Notes under the pieces: model-generated
Told to the model about the DNA's origin: nothing
Seen by the model: the letters and a program-made list of their open reading frames with translations, nothing else
Database searches by the model: none
Shown: in pieces, positions 1 through 9,625 of the stretch
How positions within the stretch are numbered: the stretch's first letter is position 1
Layout: every line of letters begins with the position of its first letter
Made by a program: the position numbers and the translations under genes
Assembly: GCA_019694595.1 (NCBI GenBank)
Contig: JAIBBQ010000037.1
Location: 1 to 38,791 of the forward strand
Direction of reading: 5' to 3'
Length of the DNA stretch: 38,791 bases
Source of the DNA: Myxococcaceae bacterium
Lineage (GTDB): Bacteria; Myxococcota; Myxococcia; Myxococcales; Myxococcaceae

Positions 1-105
1 CCACCCGTCGAGCCCGAGCCACCGCCGGTCGAGCCCGAGCCGCCGCCCGTCGAGCCGCTGCCGCCGCCCGTCGAACCCGAGCCGCCGCCCTTGCTGCCTG
101 AGCTG
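1..105 (-). repeat. 21-bp tandem repeat encoding GGGSGST linker
   Basis: On the minus strand the codons run GGC-GGC-GGC-TCG-GGC-TCG-ACG with small synonymous changes (AGC for TCG, ACC for ACG, GGT for GGC). At least four 21-bp units are visible and the array leaves the window on the left. The period is a multiple of three, so unit gain or loss would change linker length without shifting frame. Confidence 0.7.
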
Positions 106-215
106 CCGCCGCTGCTGGAGCCACCGTCGCCGCTGCACCCACCGAGGTGAGCCGCCGCCACCGCGACCACTGCGCCCAACAGCAGAACCCGGATTCCCTT
201 GAAGGAGGTCGTCAT
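1..215 (-). CDS. Lipoprotein with Gly/Ser/Thr-rich linker, partial (N-terminus only)
   Basis: The gene reads leftward from ATG at 215 and runs off the left edge, so only about 71 residues are visible. The start is a lipoprotein signal peptide: a basic n-region, the hydrophobic stretch VLLLGAVVAVAAAH, then the lipobox LGGC, with the acylated Cys at residue 27. After the Cys comes a short GDGGSSSGG segment and then a repeated heptapeptide GGGSGST, at least four copies, continuing past the edge. This is the usual start of a myxobacterial cell-surface lipoprotein in which a flexible linker separates the lipid anchor from a folded domain. The functional domain is not visible, so no activity can be assigned. 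The gene is divergent from the regulator at 328, with 112 bp between the starts. The partial gene at the right edge has a comparable Gly/Ser linker on the same strand. Confidence 0.75.
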   Translation of the reverse strand, partial: MTTSFKGIRVLLLGAVVAVAAAHLGGCSGDGGSSSGGSSGSKGGGSGSTGGGSGSTGGGSGSTGGGSGSTG

Positions 216-327
216 AGGCGCCGCGTCATAGCAAGCCTCGGGGAAGTTTGGACAATCCTCCCTGCCTGATCCGCCGCGCGACACCCTGTCGTCTTTTTGG
301 ACATTCGATGCTAGGGGCAGCGCCGCC

Positions 328-1935
328 ATGGATTACGAGCGGTACCAGAACCTTCACACCATCATCATGCTGCGCGACATCCTGCGGAAGTGGTACCGCA
401 CGGAGCTCACGTTCGCGGACAAGTCCGGCACGGTGATCGAGTGGCAGAAGGGCAACATCGTCCCTCCGCCCAACGACTTCTGCCGCCTCTCGCTCTTCTC
501 GAAGGAAGGCTTCCACCGCTGCACCCAGTCGGTGCGCGTGCTCCACGAGAAGTTCAAGACCACCCGCAAGCTGCGCCGCAGCCAGTACCACGACTGCCAC
601 CTGGGCTTCGCGGTGGTGGGCGCCCCGCTGCACGTCAACGGCGAGTACGAAGGCATGCTCTTCGTCGAAGGCTTCGCCCGGCAGGAAGTGAGCCCCAGCG
701 AGGTCGAGCGCATCAAGGTGAAGATCCGCGAGGTGAACCCCCAGGCCACCGACCTGGAGCGCGCGGTCGAGCGCATTCCCCTCATGCAGGTCGCCGACGT
801 GGACAAGATCAGCGACCTGCTGGAGTTCGGGGTCAACGAGATCGCCAACTACGAGGCGGAGCTCTCGAAGAAAGACGAGACGATCCAGTCGCTGAGCTCC
901 GAGCTGTCGGAGCGCTACAAGTTCGAGAACATCGTCGGCAAGTCGGCGCCGATGGTCGAGGTCTTCCGCCTGCTCGAGAAGGTCTGCAACTCCGACAGCA
1001 CCGTGCTGGTCAACGGCGAGTCCGGCACCGGCAAGGAGCTGGTCGCCCGCGCGATTCACTACAACGGCCCGCGCAAGGACAAGCCGTTCGTGGTGCAGAA
1101 CTGCTCGGCCTTCAACGACAACCTCCTCGAGAGCGCGCTCTTCGGCCACGTGAAGGGCAGCTTCACCGGCGCCCTGCGCGACAAGAAGGGCCTGTTCGAG
1201 GTCGCCGACGGCGGCACCTTCTTCCTCGACGAGGTCGGCGACATGTCGGCCGCGCTCCAGGTGAAGCTCCTGCGCGTGCTCCAGGAAGGCACCTTCCTGC
1301 CGGTGGGCGGGAACGCGCTGCGCGAGGTCAACGTGCGGGTGATCGCCGCCACCCACAAGGACCTCGGCGAGATGGTGAAGCAAGGCACCTTCCGCGAAGA
1401 CCTGTACTACCGCATCAACGTGATCCGCATCACCGTGCCGCCGCTGCGCGACCGCAAGGACGACCTGGCGGTGCTGATCGATCACTTCTTCCGCAAGCAC
1501 CGCCGTGACGGCCAGAAGGCGCGCGGCCTCGCGCCCGACGCGCTGGCGATCCTCCAGGGGTACCACTGGCCGGGGAACATTCGCGAGCTCGAGAACGAGA
1601 TCGAGCGGCTCCTGGTGCTGGGCGGCGACCTCGACACCATCGGCGGCGAGCTGATCTCGAGCCGCATCCGCGACGCGGTGGCCCCCGGCAGCACCAGCGC
1701 CGGCGGCGCGGTGTTCCGCCCGCCCAGCGGCCTCGCCGGGCGCATGTCCGACGCCGTGGAGTCGCTCGAGAAGGAGATGATCTCCCAGGGCCTCAAGCGC
1801 ACCAACCACAACCGCAGCAAGCTGGCGCGCGAGCTGGGCATCAGCCGCTCGAACCTGATCCTCAAGATCGCGCGCTACGGGCTCGCCAAGCCGGGCGAGG
1901 ACCACGCCCACGACGAAGACGAGGCCGGGGCGTGA
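328..1935 (+). CDS. Sigma-54-dependent transcriptional activator with PocR-like sensory domain
   Basis: A 535-aa bacterial enhancer-binding protein that would activate RNA polymerase carrying sigma-54. Residues about 8-120 resemble a PocR ligand-binding domain, with C52, C65 and the C90-H91 pair before a GEYEGMLFVEGF strand. A short coiled stretch (about 172-195) leads into the AAA+ domain: Walker A GESGTGKE (230-237), sigma-54 contact loop GSFTGA (277-282, with Ser in the second position of GAFTGA), Walker B GGTFFLDEVGD (295-305), and arginine-finger region FREDLYYRINV (355-365). A Fis-type helix-turn-helix closes the protein (about 496-518). There is no receiver domain, so the input is probably a small ligand, not phosphotransfer. 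An AGGGG Shine-Dalgarno-like sequence lies about 10 nt before the ATG. The stop overlaps the start of the next gene (GTGA), which suggests translational coupling to the hydrolase. This resembles the NtrC-like activators that are abundant in myxobacteria. The ligand and target promoters are unknown. Confidence 0.93.
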   Translation: MDYERYQNLHTIIMLRDILRKWYRTELTFADKSGTVIEWQKGNIVPPPNDFCRLSLFSKEGFHRCTQSVRVLHEKFKTTRKLRRSQYHDCHLGFAVVGAPLHVNGEYEGMLFVEGFARQEVSPSEVERIKVKIREVNPQATDLERAVERIPLMQVADVDKISDLLEFGVNEIANYEAELSKKDETIQSLSSELSERYKFENIVGKSAPMVEVFRLLEKVCNSDSTVLVNGESGTGKELVARAIHYNGPRKDKPFVVQNCSAFNDNLLESALFGHVKGSFTGALRDKKGLFEVADGGTFFLDEVGDMSAALQVKLLRVLQEGTFLPVGGNALREVNVRVIAATHKDLGEMVKQGTFREDLYYRINVIRITVPPLRDRKDDLAVLIDHFFRKHRRDGQKARGLAPDALAILQGYHWPGNIRELENEIERLLVLGGDLDTIGGELISSRIRDAVAPGSTSAGGAVFRPPSGLAGRMSDAVESLEKEMISQGLKRTNHNRSKLARELGISRSNLILKIARYGLAKPGEDHAHDEDEAGA

Positions 1936-2834
1936 GCAGCCACTACTTCCGCCAGGACTTCCTGGCCACGCCCGACGGCGCCAAGCTCTTCTTCCAGGTC
2001 ACCGGCGACGGTGAGCCTTCGGCCGTGCTCTGCGACGGGCTGGGCTGCGACGGCTTCGTGTGGAAGTACCTCCAGCCGGTGCTGGAAGCGCAGCGGCGGG
2101 TGCTGCGGTGGCACTACCGGGGCCACGGCTTCTCGGGCGTTCCCACCGACGACACCCGCATCGGCATGGAGTTCACCTGCGACGACCTGCTCGCGCTGCT
2201 CGACGAGGCGGGGCTCAAGCGCCCGGTGATCTTCGGACACTCGATGGGGGTGCAGGTGGCGCTGGAGCTCCACCGCCGGGCCCCGCACCGGGTGAGCGGC
2301 CTGGTGCTGCTCTGCGGGAGCCACGGCAACCCGCTCGACACCTGGCACGATCACAGCCTGCTGCGAAAGGCCTTCCCCTACCTCAAGGGCGCGGTGGAAC
2401 GGTTCCCCGACGTCGCCCGGGCCATCACCCGCGCCGCGCTCAAGAACGACGTGGCGCTCGAGCTGTCGATCCGCGCCGAGCTCAACAAGGACCTGCTCGC
2501 CAGCGCCGACTTCTTCCCGTACATGGAACACCTCTCGCGCATGGACCCCTTGATGTTCGTGCGCACGCTCGATTCGCTGAAGGACCACTCGGTCTACGAG
2601 CACCTCCCCCGCATCGACGTGCCGGTGCTGATCGTCGGTGGGGAGATCGACCGCTTCACCCCGGTGTGGCTGTCACAGCAGATGGCCCAGCGGATTCCCC
2701 ACGCCGAGTACCTCCAGGTGCCTGGCGGCAGTCACACCGCCCCCCTGGAACGCCCGGGGCTGGTCAACCGCGCGGTGGTGGAGTTCCTCCGCCAGCGCGT
2801 GGAGCCGGCCTTCCGGGTCCAACGTTCCGCTTGA
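1932..2834 (+). CDS. Alpha/beta hydrolase
   Basis: A 300-aa protein of the alpha/beta-hydrolase fold, probably cytoplasmic because no signal peptide is visible. The catalytic triad can be read directly: nucleophile S104 in GHSMG (102-106), acid D240 in GGEIDRF, and H268 in GGSHTAP. The oxyanion-region strand and following loop ([16 protein letters not shown]) and the RGHGFSG loop (63-69) are typical of the esterase/epoxide hydrolase/C-C hydrolase branch. It starts with GTG at 1932 inside the preceding regulator's stop (4-bp GTGA overlap), with GAGG 7 nt upstream, so it should be co-translated with the PocR-type activator. One plausible reading is that the hydrolase makes or removes the regulator's ligand, but nothing in the sequence proves this. 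The substrate cannot be predicted from the motifs. Confidence 0.9.
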   Translation: MSSHYFRQDFLATPDGAKLFFQVTGDGEPSAVLCDGLGCDGFVWKYLQPVLEAQRRVLRWHYRGHGFSGVPTDDTRIGMEFTCDDLLALLDEAGLKRPVIFGHSMGVQVALELHRRAPHRVSGLVLLCGSHGNPLDTWHDHSLLRKAFPYLKGAVERFPDVARAITRAALKNDVALELSIRAELNKDLLASADFFPYMEHLSRMDPLMFVRTLDSLKDHSVYEHLPRIDVPVLIVGGEIDRFTPVWLSQQMAQRIPHAEYLQVPGGSHTAPLERPGLVNRAVVEFLRQRVEPAFRVQRSA

Positions 2835-2900
2835 AGACGTCCCACCTCGACTGACGCCGCACTGGCGCTTGCTTCCGCGCTACGGCATACCGCGCCGCCC

Positions 2901-4745
<1,845 letters not shown>

Positions 4746-4749
4746 GCCC

Positions 4750-5898
4750 GTGGCGCGGCTGCGGCATCTCGCGCCCGCGACGTTCCAGTCGCGGACCGAG
4801 GAGCTGCCCGACGCCGACGGCGAGGTGATCCTCGGGCGTGCGCCCGGGTGCGGCATCAGGCTGGAGGCGGACTCGATTCGCCCCCGGCACGCCCGGCTGT
4901 GGCGCGACCGCGGCCTGTGGCGGCTCGAGGGCTTCGGCCCCGACACCACCCTCAACGGCGCGCGGCTGCAGCCGTCGTCGTTGGTGCAAGACGGCGACCT
5001 GCTCCAGCTGGGCCAGGAAGCGCTGACCTTCGAGGACCGGGTCGAGCTGGTCCCCCAGGCCCTGGAAGAGGCGGTGGCGGCAGCCCCCGACGACGCCGAC
5101 CGCTGGCGGGTGTGGAGCGACGCGCTCCAGGAGGCCGGCGACCCTCTGGGCGAGGCCGTGGCGCGGGCGATGGGCGGGGTGGAGGCGTCACCCGACCGCT
5201 GGCTCGACGGGCTGTGGCGCGAGGTGGGCCAGGGCGTGCTCGAGCTCGAGTGGCGCCACGGCATGATCCGGCGCGCGGTGGTGCGCAGCAACGGCCGCCT
5301 GGAAGCCCAGCTCTGGCGCCTCACGCTGACCCGGCTGCTCGCGCTGCGGGCGGCCCGATTCCTGGAGACCCTGGTGGTCGACGCCGGAGCCCTCGTCGGC
5401 CCCGAGGCGCTGTCCGGTGTGGCGCTGCAGGCCCTCGGCAGCGCGCTCGTCGCCGCCGCTCCGCGCGCCCTGCGGCGGCTCGAGCTCGGCCACCACGCGG
5501 GCGACGGCGTCCCGGTGACGCTGCCACCCGGTGCGACCGAGCGGACGCCCTGGCTCGAGCCGGGCCCCCTCTTCCGTTGGCGCGCCCAGCCCGTCGTCAC
5601 CGTGGAGCAGCTGTCTCCGGGCCTGCGGGGCCCGCTGACCCTGGGCGCCCAGCTCCCCCTGCGCGCGCCCTTCCACGTCCGGCTGCGCCCGGCGGGGCTC
5701 CTGGTGCTGGAGACCAGCGGTCGCAACCTCCCCGGCGGCGCCGGCCCCCGGTTCACCATCGAGCAGCACGACGGCCGCTCCATCGTGGTCGGCCAGGGCG
5801 TCACGCTGAACGGCCGCCGGGTGACCTACGGGGTGCTCCTGGCCGGCGATCGCATCGGCTTCGACGAGCAGGTGACCCTTCGCTTCGGGCTCGCCTGA
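4750..5898 (+). CDS. FHA protein with central TIGR02996-like domain and second FHA-like domain
   Basis: A 382-aa protein starting at GTG 4750, 4 bp after typA; AAGGG about 8 nt upstream supports this start. Residues about 12-95 form a forkhead-associated (phosphothreonine-binding) domain: a VILGRAPGCGIRL strand, RPRHARLW, then TLNGARL in place of the canonical SKNGT. Residues about 100-210 match the repeat-companion domain known as TIGR02996 from planctomycetes and myxobacteria, with the hallmark pattern DxxRWxVWSDALQEAGDPLGE. The last about 70 residues look like a second, degenerate FHA domain, with VTLNGRRVTYGVLLAGDRIGF corresponding to the NGxxVxxxxLxxGDxI core. There are no membrane segments. 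It probably reads Ser/Thr phosphorylation marks, as do the FHA protein at 18372 and possibly substrates of the kinase at 26330. The partner is unknown. Co-transcription with typA is likely from the spacing. Confidence 0.85.
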   Translation: MARLRHLAPATFQSRTEELPDADGEVILGRAPGCGIRLEADSIRPRHARLWRDRGLWRLEGFGPDTTLNGARLQPSSLVQDGDLLQLGQEALTFEDRVELVPQALEEAVAAAPDDADRWRVWSDALQEAGDPLGEAVARAMGGVEASPDRWLDGLWREVGQGVLELEWRHGMIRRAVVRSNGRLEAQLWRLTLTRLLALRAARFLETLVVDAGALVGPEALSGVALQALGSALVAAAPRALRRLELGHHAGDGVPVTLPPGATERTPWLEPGPLFRWRAQPVVTVEQLSPGLRGPLTLGAQLPLRAPFHVRLRPAGLLVLETSGRNLPGGAGPRFTIEQHDGRSIVVGQGVTLNGRRVTYGVLLAGDRIGFDEQVTLRFGLA

Positions 5899-5905
5899 GG
5901 CGCGT

Positions 5906-6454
5906 TCAGAAGGCCAGCCCCACCCAGGCGTTCATCGCCACCGTCCACACCGGGCCGGTGCCCGCCATCGCCGCGGCGCTCGGGCTGACGCCGGCCACGC
6001 CGGTGGCGCCCGCGTCGGGGCGCGACGGCAGCTCGACGTTCACGCCCAACGAGGTGTCGAGGCCGCTGCGGTGGTTGGTGCCGTGGTCGGACAGGCCGAG
6101 CGCCGCCGCCAGCGGCGCTTCCCGGACCTGCTCGAAGGCCGTCTCGTGGTTGTGGGCGAAGGCCAGGCCGAGGAAGGGCCGCCAGGCGCGCTCCCAGGGC
6201 AGCTCGAGGCGCACCCCGAAGCGAATGAGGTTGAGCAACTCCCCGGGCCCGCGCGCGCCCACGCCGAAGCCGGCGAGCGGCCGCACCCAGCCGAAGAAGC
6301 GACGGCTCACCGTGAGGCTGGCCGCACCTCCGAAGCCGCGGGTGTCGGCGGCGAGACTGCCGGAGGCGCCCAGGTCGAGTTGCCAGGGGCGATCCACGGC
6401 GACGGTCGACGGCGCGGAAGCCAGCGTGGCCCACAGCACGATGAGGTTGGTCAT
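5906..6454 (-). CDS. Probable small outer-membrane beta-barrel protein
   Basis: The preferred reading is 182 aa from ATG 6454, which gives a clean signal peptide (MTNLIVLWATLASAPSTVA). An in-frame ATG at 6514 would add 20 Arg-rich residues, but that stretch lies over a perfect 8-bp hairpin (6477-6499), so the shorter form is favoured. The mature part alternates short amphipathic strands and Gly-rich turns (LDLGASGSL, AASLTVSRRFFGWVRPLAGFGVGA, RFGVRLELPW) and ends in WVGLAF, a terminal Phe typical of BAM-inserted outer-membrane proteins. The family is not recognised. It is the last gene of a long leftward run and converges on the FHA gene at 4750-5898, with only 7 bp between the stops. Function is unknown. 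Confidence 0.65.
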   Translation of the reverse strand: MTNLIVLWATLASAPSTVAVDRPWQLDLGASGSLAADTRGFGGAASLTVSRRFFGWVRPLAGFGVGARGPGELLNLIRFGVRLELPWERAWRPFLGLAFAHNHETAFEQVREAPLAAALGLSDHGTNHRSGLDTSLGVNVELPSRPDAGATGVAGVSPSAAAMAGTGPVWTVAMNAWVGLAF

Positions 6455-6476
6455 GGCGACGAGTTGCCGCCACCGC

Positions 6477-6499
6477 CGCCCCCGATTCACCCGGGGGCG
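6477..6499. other. Perfect hairpin (8-bp stem, 7-nt loop)
   Basis: CGCCCCCG (6477-6484), loop ATTCACC, CGGGGGCG (6492-6499). It lies between the esterase stop (6554) and the preferred start of the beta-barrel gene (6454). There is no T-run on either side, so it is not a canonical intrinsic terminator. It could slow readthrough or mask the downstream start. Confidence 0.5.
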
Positions 6500-6553
6500 A
6501 TGAAACCAATTCATGGATCGCCGCGGCCACCCGCCGGCAACCCACCAGCGCCG

Positions 6554-7564
6554 CTACCCGCGGTCGAGCCGGGGCACCAGGTACGCCAGCGAGCGGTCGA
6601 ACCGGTAGTTGATGTTCATGTGGCCGTCGTCGAACTCCTCGTAGAGGACCTCGACGCCGCCCTTCTTGAGCTCCTCCACCACCTGACGGCTGCCCCACCG
6701 GAGGTTGAACTCGTCGCGCGCGCCGCAGTCGACGAACACCGTCTTGAGCTTCTTGAAGGCGTCGAGGTGCTTGGGAATGAAGCGCACCGGGTCGTGCACC
6801 AGCCAGCGGTTCCACACGTCGATGCGCAGCCGCCCCGACTCCTGGTCGATGGGGAGCTCGAGCCCCAGCGGCTCGCCCTTCTTCGGCGAGTACGCCGCGG
6901 CCATGCAGAGCATGTTGATCACCGCGTGGTCGTCGCCCCGCATCTTGGTCGCCAGCGCCCGGTCCTTGAAGTCGCGGTACCAGCGCTCGACTCCGCCCAT
7001 CTTGACGATGGGGCCCAGCATCTGCGGCAGCTCGTGCAGGTAGCAGAGCTCGAAGCCCGCATCGCCGCTGTGCACGCCCAGGTGGCCGAACAGATCCGGG
7101 TGGAAGCGGCCGATCACCAGCGCCCCGTACCCGCCCGAGCTCTTGCCGATGAGCGCCCGCGCGGTGCCGCGGGGAATGGTCCGCAGCGTCCGGTCCGCCC
7201 ACTGCACCACGTCGCGGGCGACGAGATCGCGGTAACGGCCGATCGCCTCGCTGTTGATCCACTGGCTGCCGCCCAGCGCCGTCCACCCGTCGACGAAGAC
7301 GCCGATGCAGGGAGGAATGGTGGCCTCGCTCACCAGCTGATCGAGCCGCTCGGGCACGTTGCGCGTGAAGGCCGAGGCGTTGAGCCACGACTGGCCCGAC
7401 CCGGTGAACCCGTGGAGGAAGTACACCACCGGGTAGCGCTGCCCGTTGTCCTCCGCGTAGCCCGGCGGCAGGTACACCGGCATCGACCGCGTGGCCGGGT
7501 CGCCGAGCGGGTTGCCTTCGAGCGAGCCACAGCTCACCTGGAACAGCTGCATCGTGCCGCGCAT
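6554..7564 (-). CDS. Esterase of the putative-esterase (PF00756/esterase D-like) family
   Basis: A 336-aa alpha/beta-hydrolase. The ATG at 7564 is supported by a strong Shine-Dalgarno (GAGAGAGGA, 3 nt spacer plus AA before ATG), 11 bp after the uracil-DNA glycosylase gene. Reading-frame continuity upstream is only an overlap with that gene. Motifs: the VYLPPGY strand near 30-36, YPVVYFLHGFTG (44-55) carrying the HG oxyanion element, nucleophile S142 in GKSSGG, probable acid D284 in CGARDEFN, and H315 in DDGHMN. This order is that of esterase D, PHB-depolymerase-like and mycolyltransferase-like proteins. No signal peptide is evident, so a cytoplasmic location is more likely. The substrate is unknown. 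The gene lies in a tight leftward run with coaBC and the glycosylase, which gives no functional hint. Confidence 0.88.
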   Translation of the reverse strand: MRGTMQLFQVSCGSLEGNPLGDPATRSMPVYLPPGYAEDNGQRYPVVYFLHGFTGSGQSWLNASAFTRNVPERLDQLVSEATIPPCIGVFVDGWTALGGSQWINSEAIGRYRDLVARDVVQWADRTLRTIPRGTARALIGKSSGGYGALVIGRFHPDLFGHLGVHSGDAGFELCYLHELPQMLGPIVKMGGVERWYRDFKDRALATKMRGDDHAVINMLCMAAAYSPKKGEPLGLELPIDQESGRLRIDVWNRWLVHDPVRFIPKHLDAFKKLKTVFVDCGARDEFNLRWGSRQVVEELKKGGVEVLYEEFDDGHMNINYRFDRSLAYLVPRLDRG

Positions 7565-7575
7565 TTCGTCCTCTC

Positions 7576-8370
7576 TCAGAGCTTGCCGAGCCGCTTCATC
7601 ACCAGCTGCAGGTCCGCCCACACCAGCTTCTTGTCCTCCGGCGTGCGCAGCAGGTACGCGGGGTGGAAGGTGGGCATCAGGGGAATGCCCTGGTACTCGC
7701 GCCACTGCCCGCGCAGCCGCGAGATGGCGGTCTCCTCGCGCAGCAGCGTCTGCACCGCGAACTTGCCCAGCCCGACGATGACCTGAGGCTTGAGCGACGC
7801 GAGCTGCGCCTTGAGGAACGGCTCGCAGGCGGCGATCTCCTCGGGCTCGGGGTTGCGGTTGCCCGGCGGCCGGCACTTCACCACGTTGCAGATGTAGACC
7901 TCGTCGCGGCGGAACTTCATCGCCTCGATCATCTTGGTGAGCAGCTGGCCGGCCTTGCCGACGAAGGGAATGCCCTGGGCGTCCTCGTCGGCGCCCGGGC
8001 CCTCGCCCACGAAGACCAGCGAGGCCTTCGGGTTGCCCGCTCCGAAGACGATCTGGGTGCGGCCCTGGCACAGCTTGCAGCGCTTGCAGTCGCCGAGCTC
8101 GAGCCGGATCTCGTCGAGCGTGCGCACCGGCACCTCGGCGCTCTCCGGCGCCTGGGGTCGCGCCGCCGCGGCGGCTGCCGCCTTCGCCACTGGAGCCTGG
8201 ACCGGGGTCCGCTGCGCTGCCGGGGCCGCCGCGGGGACCTGCGCCTTCACCGCGACCGGGGCCTGCGCCTTGGCGTCGCGCCAGGCCTGGGTGGTGCCTT
8301 CCGACTCGTGCCAGCTGAGGTGGCGCCGCAGCTCGTCGGCGAGCTCGCGAGGCGAAGGGGGATTGGCCAT
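7576..8370 (-). CDS. Type-4 (Fe-S) uracil-DNA glycosylase
   Basis: A 264-aa protein from ATG 8370 (a GTG at 8382 would add four residues). It removes uracil from DNA in base-excision repair. Four cysteines, C95, C98, C166 and C182, have exactly the spacing of the [4Fe-4S] ligands of family-4 enzymes. Active-site motif A is GEGPGADED (122-130), NVVKCRPPGNRNP is the conserved central segment, and motif B is HPAYLLR with H236. Residues about 34-80 are an Ala/Pro/Val-rich low-complexity stretch joining a short N-terminal segment to the catalytic domain. This linker is absent from compact thermophile enzymes of about 200 aa and could be disordered. The start lies 14 bp after the coaBC stop, and the two genes are probably co-transcribed. 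Confidence 0.93.
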   Translation of the reverse strand: MANPPSPRELADELRRHLSWHESEGTTQAWRDAKAQAPVAVKAQVPAAAPAAQRTPVQAPVAKAAAAAAARPQAPESAEVPVRTLDEIRLELGDCKRCKLCQGRTQIVFGAGNPKASLVFVGEGPGADEDAQGIPFVGKAGQLLTKMIEAMKFRRDEVYICNVVKCRPPGNRNPEPEEIAACEPFLKAQLASLKPQVIVGLGKFAVQTLLREETAISRLRGQWREYQGIPLMPTFHPAYLLRTPEDKKLVWADLQLVMKRLGKL

Positions 8371-8383
8371 CGGGTCGCCCACC

Positions 8384-9604
8384 CTACCGGCCCCCCAGCG
8401 CCACCGCCACGACGTCGAGGATCCGCGCGGCCACGTCTCGCTTGGTGCCGTGCGCCTCCACCGGGGTCCCCGCCGCCGGCACGATGGTCACCGCGTTGGT
8501 GTCGGTGCCGAAGCCCGCCCCGGGCTGGCTCACGTCGTTGGCCACGATGAAGTCCAGCTGCTTGCGCTCGAGCTTCGCGCGCGCGTGCTCCAGCACCTTC
8601 TCGGTCTCCGCCGCGAAGCCCACCAGCACCGGTCGCCGCGACGCCGCATGGACCAGGGCGGAAGCCTCGCGCAGCACGTCGCGGGTGCGCACCAGGGCCA
8701 GCTCGGCGCTCGCCCCTTCCTTCTTCACCTTCTGAGGCTCCACGTGGGCGGGGCGGAAGTCGCTCACCGCCGCCGCGGCGATGAAGAGGTCGGACTCGCC
8801 CACCCGCGCCAGCACCGCGTTCGCCATCTCCTCGGCGGTGGTGACGCCCACCACCGTGATCGCGTCCTTCGGTGCCTCGGCGACCGGCCCCAGCACCACC
8901 GTGACCTCGGCGCCGCGCGCGCGTGCCTCGGCGGCCAGCGCGAGCCCCATCTTCCCGGTGGACGGGTTCGACAGGAACCGCACCGGGTCGAGCGCTTCGC
9001 GGGTCGGGCCCGCGGTGATCAGCACCCGCTTGCCCACCAGCGGCCCCAGGCCCCCGAGCCCGGCCACCGCGTCGACCAGCTCCCCGAGCTCGGCCAGGCG
9101 CCCGGCGCCCACGTCGCCGTCGGCGAGCAGGCCGCTGCCCGGTCCCACCTTCCGGTAGCGCGTCTCCGACAGGAGCGCCTTCACGTTCTCCTGCGTGCGC
9201 GCGTTGTCCCACATCGCGGTGTTCATCGCCGGCGCCAGCAGCACCGGCCCGCGGAACGCCAGCAGCGAGGTGGTGACGGCGTCGTTGGCGATGCCCGCGC
9301 GGATGCGGGCGATGAGATCCGCGGTGGCGGGGGCCACCACGAAGGCGTCGGCCCAGCGGGACAGGTCGAGGTGCCCGAAGCGCGCTTCCTGGGCGGTGTC
9401 GAAGTAGTCGGTGAGCACGGCGTGCCCCGACAGGCCCTGCATCAGCAGCGGGGTGACGAATTCCTGGGCCGCGGGCGTCATCGCCACGCGGACCTCGGCT
9501 CCTGCGCGGCGCAGCTCGCGCACCAGGTCGCCCGCCTTGTACGCGGCGATGCCGCCACCTACGCCGACCGCGATGCGCCGGCCTCGAAGCCATGAGCGAT
9601 CCAC
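8384..9604 (-). CDS. coaBC: Bifunctional phosphopantothenoylcysteine decarboxylase / phosphopantothenate-cysteine ligase
   Basis: A 406-aa CoaBC (Dfp), of standard family length, for steps two and three of CoA synthesis. The CoaC half (1-185) has the flavoprotein start GVGGGIAAYKA, catalytic H78 in RFGHLDLSRWAD, and the PAMN motif (125-128). The CoaB half (about 188-406) has ITAGPTREALDPVRFLSNPSTGKMG, the AAAVSDFRP motif, the PQKVKK lysine cluster and the NDVS dimer motif. The substrate flap reads LLADGDVGAGRL where E. coli has ACGDIGPGRM. The conserved redox cysteine of the decarboxylase is therefore Asp here, and the whole protein contains no Cys (see findings). It begins at GTG 9604, with AGGG about 9 nt upstream, 21 bp after the large beta-sandwich gene. 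Next downstream is the uracil-DNA glycosylase. The identity is certain; the decarboxylase chemistry deserves a check. Confidence 0.96.
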   Translation of the reverse strand: MDRSWLRGRRIAVGVGGGIAAYKAGDLVRELRRAGAEVRVAMTPAAQEFVTPLLMQGLSGHAVLTDYFDTAQEARFGHLDLSRWADAFVVAPATADLIARIRAGIANDAVTTSLLAFRGPVLLAPAMNTAMWDNARTQENVKALLSETRYRKVGPGSGLLADGDVGAGRLAELGELVDAVAGLGGLGPLVGKRVLITAGPTREALDPVRFLSNPSTGKMGLALAAEARARGAEVTVVLGPVAEAPKDAITVVGVTTAEEMANAVLARVGESDLFIAAAAVSDFRPAHVEPQKVKKEGASAELALVRTRDVLREASALVHAASRRPVLVGFAAETEKVLEHARAKLERKQLDFIVANDVSQPGAGFGTDTNAVTIVPAAGTPVEAHGTKRDVAARILDVVAVALGGR

Positions 9605-9625
9605 GCGGGGATCCCTAGCACGGCC

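Noticed and set aside
152-158. Rightward reading of the Pro/Gly-rich left edge as a separate gene.
   Set aside because: Only the minus frame has a lipoprotein signal and an in-frame GGGSGST repeat.
247-312. Sigma-54 promoter (TTGGAC...TGC) before the PocR-type regulator; TTTGGACA occurs twice (247-254, 296-303).
   Set aside because: GG-to-GC spacing is 9 and 12 nt, not the required 10, and the -12 element is poor. The double TTTGGACA may still be a binding site but cannot be supported further.
6477-6499. Hairpin as terminator of the esterase gene.
   Set aside because: No T-run follows on either strand, so I list it only as a hairpin.
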